NCBI RefSeq assembly: GCF_000003605.2
Contig: NW_003148771.1
Location: forward strand, 107,100-159,163
Direction of reading: 5' to 3'
Length of the DNA: 52,064 bases
Source: Saccoglossus kowalevskii
Lineage: Eukaryota; Hemichordata; Enteropneusta; Harrimaniidae
Shown here: positions 24,601 through 33,068 of the stretch, piece after piece
Layout: every line of letters starts with the position of its first letter
Position numbering within the stretch: the stretch's first letter is position 1
Notes under the pieces: generated by a model
What the model saw: the letters and a program-made list of their open reading frames with translations, nothing else
What the model was told of the DNA's origin: nothing
Database searches by the model: none
Made by a program: the position numbers and the translations under genes

Positions 24601-27600
24601 TGTTTTTACAACGAATATATTTACAATGGTTACATGGGATGGGTCTCTCCTTACACTGTACAGTACTGCAACTTCTTTCGCCGCACGGCTGCCCTCATTT
24701 ATAACTACTTGGGTTTAGATAAGTTCTGTAAGTTCAGTAGAGACACATTTTAAAGAACCAGACTCCGGACCAGCACATCGTCGCGGTGGATTTCAGAAAA
24801 GAGAGATACATAGTCAAAATTACTTGGCTATTTTGCAAGACGTCTAAAAAATATTTTGCTAGTGACGCGTTCATCTGAGGTTAATCAAACAGGAAATCTC
24901 ACAGCACTTCCATGGCGCCAACTTTTTTTTTTATTTTCGCTAATGATAATAGGTTTTGAATGATGATTTTACACCTTTGCGATCAGATGACCCTCATTTT
25001 AACTTGCTCTGTATGCGTAATAATTGTAAGACTAAGAATAAAAACCTGACAATGTCATATCTATGACAATCACTTTACCTAAATCATACAGGTGTTTTAG
25101 AACATTGATATTATAGAAATGTGAAGTTTGGTTATACGTCGCCACCCGCGCACTTGTCTTCGCCGTGACCTGACTTCATAAATTTTAACTTTTAATGTTT
25201 GTTCATTCGCGTGTAGTTAGTTTTTTTTGTGAGCTGTGATTTATCTCAGACTTCTACAAAATATACTTAATAGTCGTCTGTGGATACACTATTGTTATCG
25301 TAGTATTGAATTGTTATCATGAATTCCCTTTGTGTCTGTTAATTATATGAAAATTACTAATCAGCCCGGGCAAGGTCAACACGCTTCTTCCAACAACAAA
25401 TAATTCTCTAGTTTCAACCATCAGTTGACACCTAGACTACAACTGCTACAGTACTATGACTTCATATGTTTTCATAAGTTTTTGCCACCCAGTATGCCAA
25501 TGTCTGTTAACAAATGTCACTCACTGATGGGCACTATTTGCTGTGACAATATTGCATGTAAGTTGTTATATTAACAGGAATACATACACGTATATTTAAT
25601 AACCATAACAGTGTTATTTTATCTCCAATTGCGAACGACCAGTTCTTGCCAACCAGTTACTCCGCACGCGCACGTACGCACACGCGCGCGCGCAAACCGT
25701 AGACAAATGCGACGGTCTATACGGCTTCACTTTATTCATGAACCTACAACAACAACTCATGCTGTTAATCGCTTGGTCAGTATATAAAAATAATATTTTT
25801 TTTCAGGATGTGAATATGAGGGATCCACTGTGAAAGAGGGGTTCAGTTATCTAGCACTAGATGGGTGTAACACATGGTAAGTTTTTTGAATATTTCAACA
25901 ATAAATATAATCAGAGGTACATTACTTGGGGTTTGCAACGCGCATAGTACTGTATGGTGACATCATGTCTAGATCTCATTCAATTCTCATCTCGTAGATA
26001 ACGAGACTGATGCTACGACCTTCTGACATGAAATAGGCGGTTTGTAATAAAACAATAAAACATGTATTACCACATTCATAGTGAAAAAATGTAATATATC
26101 AAAAATGTACAGAAAATATAGTTATCGAAATCCGTCATATCGTGAGCAGCTATTTTGATCCACCTGGACATCACAGTATCGAAATCTTGTCAAATGAAAT
26201 GTCAATAATTCCTTAATGATATATATTTGAGGTTTCTGGCCAATATGACTAAGCACACCAAATATAAAAAAAAACAGTGTGTCACAAGGTAAATCTTACG
26301 ACGAGGTAATACGGTGTGGTAGAATCGGCAAACGTAATACAGAAATACAACTGCCAAAACAAAGTACCGTCACCAACATTGTGGTTGGGTTCTTTAACCC
26401 AAAATAAGTATAGATATATTGGTTATGATATATATTCATACACAGTAATGCCAGGGTAGAATTTTGTGATAGAACACGCACACCTATAACAAACTTGCAT
26501 GGACTTCAAGAAACACAATTTAATGTGGTCAACCAAATATTTAATATCCGGTAATCTTGAATGACCATAAACGATTAAAGCAATGATTACATTCATTCAT
26601 TAAATGAAAATAATTATGGTTAATGCCATAAACAACGTTATAGGCAAATACGTAAATACAAGTCAAAATAACGTGTTATACTGTCACGCGTGTGTGTATT
26701 GTTAAAGGGGAGCAGAGGTGTGGCTTTTGACACTCTGTACATGAAATCTGAGATCTATGAATGAATTCTGTCGATAAAAATAACTTGTATGTGCTGCGAA
26801 ATGCCCTAAATATCGGGTATAAAACGGGCTGTGAAGCAGACGACAAACGTCCGCTTTTCCTGACGTCATTTCGCCTCTAGAGGGCCAGTCAAATGACGTC
26901 ATCAGTGAACACTGATAATTGAACCCATTAATGCTAGTACGTCAATCCCATATAAATGCTACTATGAAAGACCTTGTTAACTGACTACTTAAAAGTTGAA
27001 ATATGGCGAGGTGTTGTGTTATGAATGTTATATTTTCATTGATATACACATTGTAGTCTTTATTATAACAACATACATTAGTCTTATTCAATAAAGTAAA
27101 AAAACACTCGGCGATTGCGCATGCGCTGTGAATTTATAGTACGTACTTTACACGCGACCAAATCAAAGTTTTCCGGCGTGGTAGTAAACATGAAACATCA
27201 AACACAAATAATAAAATTTATACCAAAAATAAAACCACGCCTTACTAATCATGTAACTATATATTACCAGGAAGCCGGGCAGGGGAATACCAACAGTATC
27301 TTCTCGTTCTGTCTGAACGTTTTAATGACCTCAGATGTATGATCTTAGACGCGATTCGTTTGATCAATACCTCTTCGCTGAGGTAGAAGCCTACTCATGA
27401 TTTCCGAAAAAGTTGGTTATAAATGTTCATTGTTCATTAGTTTATTATGTAACATTACGGAGATACACATTATATTCTTTTAGTAACATACAATAGTATT
27501 TATTCAATGAAATAAACCACTCGGATGGATTCATAGTACGTACCAATATCTCTTTTTTTATTGAACGAAAACAAGTTCACACTCGACCAAATCAAAGCTT

Positions 27601-29360
27601 TTAATTCGAATAACCATCATTATCCGGCGTGTTTGTGAACATGAAATATCGAACAAAAATAGTTAAATTTAGACTTTAAATATTGCATATTTATATACGC
27701 CTTCTAAAGATGTCATATACATTTGTGAGATAGCGCCACCACTGGCTATCGAAAGCTATTTAACATAAACGTCGTGTTATATGGGTATGGCGCAAGTTTA
27801 GATTATCTGTCCGCAGCGATTACTGTAATACATCAAATTTTGTTGTATTGAATTATGATTTAATATAAACTAAAAAATTGACAAATTCTACTACGCTTGT
27901 GAGTTGGTTGTTTTGGAGAGTGTCACAATAACAATGGGAACACATCACGATGCGCATTAGTGTGTTTAATTGTTCATTGAACAAGTCCTGAAAAAAAGAA
28001 ACGATGTATTTTATTGTTGATGCATCATAGTGAAATGTGTTCATCAACAAGTTTTTCCAAACTATTTAAAAAAAATACAAGTTCTGATCCACAGTGCATC
28101 TTAAAGACATGCACTGGCTCGTCGATCGTAGTAACAACACAGCACTGATATGATTTTATGTTAATCTTTTAGTACGTGCGAAAGTACTGGACAATTTTCT
28201 TGTTCTACTGACCCGTGTTGTAAGTATTTATTTAATGTATACTTCATTTAATATAATACTCAGACTGCAGTGAAATACTATGAGGTTATTACGAGGATAC
28301 AGAAAAGTATTCACGAAGACAGTGCAGCGGGAGTATCGACCGATACGCAGCGGAGGTTGATGTGACGGCGTACTGTCTGAGTGCATACATTGCGATATCC
28401 TCGTTATAACCTTATTATTATACATCTTTTCCACCCAGTGATATATCATGGAAATGTCGATATCCAAAACGTTTAGAACAGATTTAACGAACTTCATTAT
28501 CAAACCCTGGGGCAGCCATGTTTAAAACACAGATTTTTGAAATAATTCAGGACATCAAATCAGCATTAACAATATATGATAGTTCAGCCTATGTCACCAG
28601 CCTAGTACAATTTGAGATATGGCATAATATCCAGACCGTAAAATCAGTTTGTATTTTTTGAGAAAAAAAAATTAGTGGGCACGGCACTATATCAGTTTTT
28701 CAAGCTATGACACCGAGGAAAATTTTGGGATACTGTTTTCATTCAAGTTTGTAAATCAACTCCAAAATGTAGTCCTACATTATTATTTAATTTTCTTCGT
28801 CTGCCTAATTCCTCTGAACTTAGATATCACATAGAAATAATTGTTATTAAAAAAATTACCAGGTGATATCAGCATAGATACCACCATCGACATTACCATA
28901 GATATCACCATAGATACCACCATAGATATCACCATAGATACCACCATTAATATCACCATATATATCACCATAGATATCACCATAGATGTCATAGATACCA
29001 CCATAAATGTCACCATAGATGTCATAGATACCACCATAAATACCACCATAGATATCACCACAGATATCACAATCCATAGATATCACCATAGATACCACCA
29101 CATATATTACCATATATATCACCATAAATATCACCATAGATACCACCACAGATATCATCATAGATATCACCAAATATATCACCATAGATATCACCATATA
29201 TAATCCATTGTTTGTTAATGAAATGTCATCAACTGAAATACGCGATACACAAATATCGTTTATAGCAAAGCTTTCATTGTTTATATTTGTGGTATGTGAT
29301 GTTAAATTGCGTTTTTATGTCTCTCTCTCTCTATATACTCAAACAGTCGGTGGTGCATAA
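21622..29360 (+). CDS. Small secreted six-cysteine protein (paralogue 2), one linking exon not found
   Basis: Exons at 21606-21681 (signal peptide), 25807-25876 and 28173-28219 (one six-cysteine module) and 29347-29360 (ending) follow the plan of paralogue 1. The module reads CEYEGSTVKEGFSYLALDGC, NTCTC, ESTGQFSC, STDPC, with spacing C-x18-C-x2-C-x-C-x7-C-x4-C. DGCNTCTC is characteristic of VWC and pacifastin-type domains. The three downstream exons join in phase. The signal exon ends in phase 0 but the module exon needs an incoming phase 1, so at least one exon of length 3n+1 is missing in 21682-25806, as the microexon plus glycine exon supply in paralogue 1. Expected location is extracellular. 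Duplication is supported by identical exon lengths, split-Cys introns and similar ends. Confidence 0.68.
21682..25806. other. Long intron of paralogue 2; linking exon expected here
   Basis: This 4.1-kb stretch must contain an exon of length 3n+1 if the gene is intact. I found no candidate with matching phase. An AG...GTAAGT segment at 24109-24131 is 23 bases and does not fit. Other contents are coding-like but unrecognised frames (for example 23282-23524 plus), a hairpin-like TTTCGGGGAGATGTAAAACC at 22211 and a C-run near 24432-24465. Confidence 0.5.
25807..25876 (+). CDS. Paralogue 2 module, first half
   Basis: Acceptor attttttttcag, donor TG|GTAAGT. It encodes CEYEGSTVKEGFSYLALDGC and NT, leaving TG for a split Cys, as in paralogue 1. 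Confidence 0.8.
27040..27680. repeat. Two diverged copies of a dispersed repeat in tandem
   Basis: 27040-27240 and 27430-27680 share ordered blocks: ATTCAATAAAGT against ATTCAATGAAAT, a CACTCGG block, ATAGTACGTAC, CGACCAAATCAAAG, TCCGGCGTG and AACATGAAA. Shorter relatives with AACACTCGG occur near 31055 and 33675. Confidence 0.65.
27853..27987 (-). CDS. Possible last coding exon of an unrecognised minus-strand gene
   Basis: A strong acceptor (cgtttctttttttcag) precedes a 45-codon open frame ending in TAA. It begins DLFNEQLNTLMRIVMCSHCY and ends FVNFLVYIKS. Only phase 0 is open. No family is recognised and no partner exon is proven; it lies antisense inside a paralogue 2 intron. It may be chance. 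Confidence 0.25.
   Translation of the reverse strand, partial: DLFNEQLNTLMRIVMCSHCYCDTLQNNQLTSVVEFVNFLVYIKS
28173..28219 (+). CDS. Paralogue 2 module, second half
   Basis: Acceptor gttaatcttttag, donor T|GTAAGT. It encodes CTCESTGQFSCSTDPC. Length and phases are identical to 13795-13841. Confidence 0.8.
28258..28525 (-). repeat. Dispersed palindromic element, copy B
   Basis: Homologous to copy A at 10200-10465 but inverted. On the minus strand it runs CATGGCTGCC, AAGTTCG, TCTGTTCTAAACG, GGAAAAGATGTATAATAATA, CACTCAGACAGTACGCC. Arms GGTTATAACGAGGATA and TATCCTCGTAATAACC form an imperfect inverted repeat. Confidence 0.65.
28863..29203. repeat. 12-bp tandem repeat (ACCATAGATATC)n
   Basis: About 28 imperfect copies of ACCATAGATATC, with some 9- and 15-base variants, lie in the last intron of paralogue 2. 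The unit is a multiple of three without stops, so both strands show open frames of 95 to 120 codons that are not genes. Confidence 0.95.
29347..29360 (+). CDS. Paralogue 2 last coding exon
   Basis: A CT-rich acceptor (tctctctctctctatat..aacag) precedes TC (completing Phe), GGT GGT GCA TAA. The result, FGGA and stop directly after the last cysteine, mirrors FVGARK in paralogue 1. Confidence 0.68.
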
Positions 29361-29822
29361 AGAAGAATCCCACTACGTGCTCAGTGAATTGTATTTATAG
29401 TCGACAAGCTGTATATTAAATGAAGCAATGAAATATATTAGTCTACGATTTATCCCTTACACTTGCTATATTGCAGTATATCTCCAAACCCAATACCACC
29501 CATTCCAGTTAGCCAAAATGCGGGGTGGATACTCTTCCACAATATTTTGCTCAAAATGTATACAACATACTAGATTCCTTTGCTTTTGTTTGCTTTCTCG
29601 CCAGAGATAGCGTTTTTTTTTCAAATTTTATTTTCGCTACTACCAATAATAACATTTTCCCTGTAATGCTTTGTCGTCGTCTTGTATTGAAAACTGTTGA
29701 AACGAGACACACGTCCTGCTGACAGTCAACTGGCGTACAAGAGATAATAAAATAAATACCATTAATCTGCCGAAAGATATTTACTATATATGGGCAGCCA
29801 TCTTGAATATGGCTCGAAACTA

Positions 29823-29828
29823 AATAAA
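29823..29828 (+). terminator. Candidate poly(A) signal of paralogue 2
   Basis: AATAAA lies about 460 bases after the stop; other AATAAA copies lie near 29750. The choice is uncertain. Confidence 0.3.
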
Positions 29829-30662
29829 GAGACAAATTGAGAAACGGGTTTTCAGATTCCTACAAATAAGAAAAAAATACCGAACTTTCACAGCAAAACG
29901 ATCTGTAACATTAAGCAAACAAAATTCGACTGAGTTCGTAATCGTTGTGTGGAAAATCCCTTGCATACGAACACCTCATTACACGATGAGTCTGGAACAC
30001 ATTCCAGGCGTATTTGAAATTATCCATCAACTGTACGACTGTCGCTGATTGCCCCCTTACGTTGAACGACTAGACAGATAAATATTTGATTCGAAGTACT
30101 ATAGAGTAGATCTCCCAAAAAAGTTGTAATCGCATGCTTTATTTTGTTTGAATGCACAAGAGAGTGATCGTACGTACGTGTCATTAACTTTGAACTTGAA
30201 AATTATCACGAGCAGCAGTAATCCGCAAATTGAGTCAGAAATAGACGGGAAAAGAACACATTAGTACGGTTATGGCTTTATTTGTGACCATAGATCAAAG
30301 AACAGATCAAACCCACCATGATGAAATAATACAATTTCGTATCGTTACGACGTAATACATAGCAACAACTGCAATAATTATCTATTTCTCCCGTTACGGT
30401 AGCTGTTGCCATTAGTAACAAAGGTGTGATTTACAGGTTAAAATTCTGGTTAAACAAGCAGGGTTAGCTGGTCCGATTTTTGGGTCATATTTACACTTTT
30501 GTAATAGTCACGAAGAAAATAATATTGTTTACTGTAAACATTTCTCGAAATATTTACTTAAGCACATTACTTTCATAGTAGCAAATGAATAAACACGAGG
30601 TGTGAAACATTATAGTGTCTATGCTATAACCGCACCTAGAACGCGGGATTGAAAAAACGAAT

Positions 30663-30803
30663 TTAAAGCAAGGGCGTTGTCACCTGCGCATGCGTCAGAT
30701 GGCTATAGCGTGTTCCATAGTCTTTGGGTTTTTTGCGTGTGTTGTTATCGTCGCTTGGGCCTCAATTCCCGAGCGTGCGCAGGTGACGACCCTCCCGCTT
30801 CAA
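30663..30803. mobile_element. TTAA-flanked MITE, family A, copy 2 (inverted)
   Basis: Ends AAAGCAAGGGCGTTGTCACC and GGTGACGACCCTCCCGCTT, with TTAA on the left and a mutated TTCAA on the right. It is inverted relative to the other copies. Confidence 0.75.
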
Positions 30804-31184
30804 GTTTGACCAAACAATTGCCAGCTATTTGCATTTATACGTTACATAACATATCACCACATGTTTACTCATCTGGCACCACACAGGCTCATTTTTATAT
30901 GGTCGGCGGGCACGTGGTTTTGAAGTTTTGAATAAGTCACACAATAAAAAGTCAAACAATATGAGTTTAAATGGAAATTAAGAATATAATAAGAATATAA
31001 TAAACGAAATATTGTAATGAAATTAATCATAGAAATTATAATAATAATAATAATAAACACTCGGGATAGATATACCTGATAATTATTCGGAGCATGCGCA
31101 GTTTTATAAGTCTAACAAAAGAAATTGTCGGTTACGGAATTGATTACGTCGACGTTGGTGAATCGAAATTCGGGTTGGACTTAC

Positions 31185-31359
31185 GAGAGTTGTCTTTATT
31201 CAGTTGTGCCTCAATTTTGGTCACAATAAAATCAAATTTTTGTTTCCACTTCGGTAAATGATTGTTTGGTATATACACTTTGAATCTAACCAACCCCATC
31301 AGGAATGGTTGCATCGTTTCCATCTGCCTCTCTCGTTCATACCACGCACAGCTCGTCAT
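31185..31359 (-). CDS. Possible first coding exon of an unrecognised gene
   Basis: The ATG at 31357-31359 has a good context (GTCAAAATGA). It opens 58 codons of protein-like composition (MTSCAWYERERQMETMQPFL, later NHLPKWKQKFDFIVTKIEAQ), ending in phase 1 at a good donor CTCTC|GTAAGT. CRE-like TGACGTGA sequence lies about 50 bases upstream. I recognise no family. Later exons would lie to the left on the minus strand, overlapping paralogue 2; 29571-29729 fits the phase but is unsupported otherwise. Confidence 0.38.
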
Positions 31360-31550
31360 TTTGACAACGTGTGGTCGACATTTATTGCGTTGCAACAGGA
31401 ATCACGTCACATGACTGTAGGATACGAATAAACGTGACTTTACATTTAGTCGATAGGTCGATAGATGGCGGTATACACTTGCCAACAAAAGCTATCAGTT
31501 TGTCACAGAACCAACTGGAATATGTAAAATAGATTCATGCAAATGTGAGG

Positions 31551-31880
31551 TATCCTCGGGGGCGGACATCCGGGCATTTTCACCGCCTGGCAACCCGCGG
31601 CGGTGAAAACAAAGGCCCAAAACTCGCAGAAAACGGTACTTTGGGATGATTGTTGAGACTCCTCTGAACAGTGCAACAAGATTAGCCCTACGTGTGTAAC
31701 ATATATAAATTTGGTTGTTCGGAATTACTTCAAAGTTGAGTTTGTGTTGTTTTCTCGAATTTTCACCGGCTCGACTGGCGTTCCACAGCAGCGCGCACAG
31801 AGCCCATAGAAATGCATTGTACACTGGTGCGCGTCTTAGCAACGTGGAACGTCTGTGACGTAGCTCCGCCCCCGAGGATA
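31551..31880. mobile_element. MITE with GC-rich inverted ends and TA target
   Basis: Ends TATCCTCGGGGGCGGA and its perfect complement TCCGCCCCCGAGGATA bound 330 bases. A TA dinucleotide at each end is compatible with a Tc1/mariner-type TA target. An internal hairpin (TTTTCACCGCC / GGCGGTGAAAA, 31577-31610) is present. The 136-codon minus frame here is a by-product of the GC-rich element. Confidence 0.75.
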
Positions 31881-31957
31881 AACAAGGTATGATTCCGCAA
31901 TCCATTTGAATGAATGAAAATCATATTTCATAAAAGTTATGCCTTGTAAGCGTATAA

Positions 31958-31963
31958 TTTATT
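31958..31963 (-). terminator. Candidate poly(A) signal of the TRPC gene
   Basis: AATAAA on the minus strand lies about 740 bases after the TRPC stop codon, implying a 3' UTR that contains the family B MITE at 32304-32415. Confidence 0.4.
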
Positions 31964-32303
31964 CACAGATATAGCCATTTATCATAGAGTTTCTATAGCT
32001 GCTGGTCGTAATTTTTAAATTGCGAATATATCCAAAACAACAAATTACAGACGACGAATTCCGCCTAATTAAGAAGACATGTCGTTCATCGTTCCCATGT
32101 ATATAATCCGTATACATCGCGACTTGACAGCAATAGTACTCGTCCCGGCATTAGTATGAAAATTATCATCGTCAAAGTAAAAAAAAAATATTTAAAAGTA
32201 ATATAAGTGTTAATATATCCGCTTATTTTTTTTTTCGAAATCCGAAAACCGCGTCATTTTCTGGTCTTATTACACGCCACATACTAGGTCGGGCCTGAGA
32301 GAT

Positions 32304-32415
32304 GTAAAAGGGCGGTGGTCGTCGCATCGCGTCCTGTTCGATATGGGACTCATAGCGACGTATACAACGCGTGTAAAAAACATTGTTTGTTTACAATGAC
32401 GACCACCGCCATTAA
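32304..32415. mobile_element. TTAA-type MITE, family B, copy in TRPC 3' UTR region
   Basis: AAAAGGGCGGTGGTCGTCGC at the left and GACGACCACCGCCATTAA at the right, with the shared core GATATGGGACTCATAGCGAC and CAACGCGTGTAAAA. Confidence 0.7.
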
Positions 32416-32699
32416 ACCCCTCATCTTCCTTCTCATCATCACATGTGTGTACTATTTGTTACCTATGCACCTAGTACAATGCTTATCGACCAGGTTTGAC
32501 AGGATCACAAACCCTGCGATAAAACGACATCTAATATAATCTCACAGCAACGTTCGACAATAAATTCGTGAGATAGTCGGCAGCGTTGGTGGAACTAAAT
32601 ATAAGCTCAGCTCAGGGTTGGTTGTCTGAGATATAGGCCGATCACAGAAATCAACACTTGGTTACAAAAAGGCATTTTCTCACTATACAAATAACGTCA

Positions 32700-33068
32700 C
32701 TAAACGATAGTAGCCGGATTCACGTGATTCTGCACGCGACGGGGGGTACTATGCGCGCTGTCGTCGACGTACGGAAGGCAGTCACTAGTAGCATCGCACA
32801 CATTGGCCGGGTCTTTGAAAGACCGCATTCCGATTGGTCCGTATTGCTCTGCTCTATTTAACATGCGTTCCATTTCAGTCTCCTCTTCTTCTACTTCTTC
32901 TCCGGCCAGTTCCTTCATAACGTTCCCCATGCCGGAAAGTGTTTCTTTAGTCTCACTTCGAAGACCTGACAGATCACGTTTGAGTTGCATGATTAATGGA
33001 TCAGGTTTATCGTCATCCTCCTTAATTTTGCTGAAGATATATCGATGTCCGAGTTCCTTCATCAGTGT
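32700..33068 (-). CDS. TRPC last exon: CIRB-like segment and C-terminus
   Basis: Acceptor attttttatag at 33069-33070. It encodes TLMKELGHRYIFSKIKEDDD, then QLKRDLSGLRSE, a short acidic stretch (EEVEEEETE), and ends NPATIV with TAG at 32700-32702. The tail is much shorter than in vertebrate TRPC4/5 but also ends in a T-x-hydrophobic PDZ-type motif. Confidence 0.85.
   Translation of the reverse strand, partial: TLMKELGHRYIFSKIKEDDDKPDPLIMQLKRDLSGLRSETKETLSGMGNVMKELAGEEVEEEETEMERMLNRAEQYGPIGMRSFKDPANVCDATSDCLPYVDDSAHSTPRRVQNHVNPATIV

Larger units (their letters stand above)
25877..28172. other. Paralogue 2 intron inside the module
   Basis: No exon is seen on the plus strand. It holds a diverged duplicated segment (27040-27240 and 27430-27680) and, on the minus strand, a possible terminal exon at 27853-27987. 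Confidence 0.5.
29361..31184. other. Region downstream of paralogue 2
   Basis: No strong gene. It contains a family A MITE, an (ATA)n run near 31038-31056 and a minus-strand segment at 29571-29729 with acceptor and GTATGT donor that could follow the exon at 31185 in phase, but whose product is unrecognised. Confidence 0.45.

Noticed and set aside
28841-29203. Long open frames of 95 to 120 codons on both strands
   Set aside because: They are produced by the 12-bp tandem repeat, whose unit length is a multiple of three and lacks stops. There is no splice or start context.
31495-31905. 136-codon minus-strand open frame
   Set aside because: It coincides with the GC-rich MITE at 31551-31880, whose base composition lowers stop frequency.
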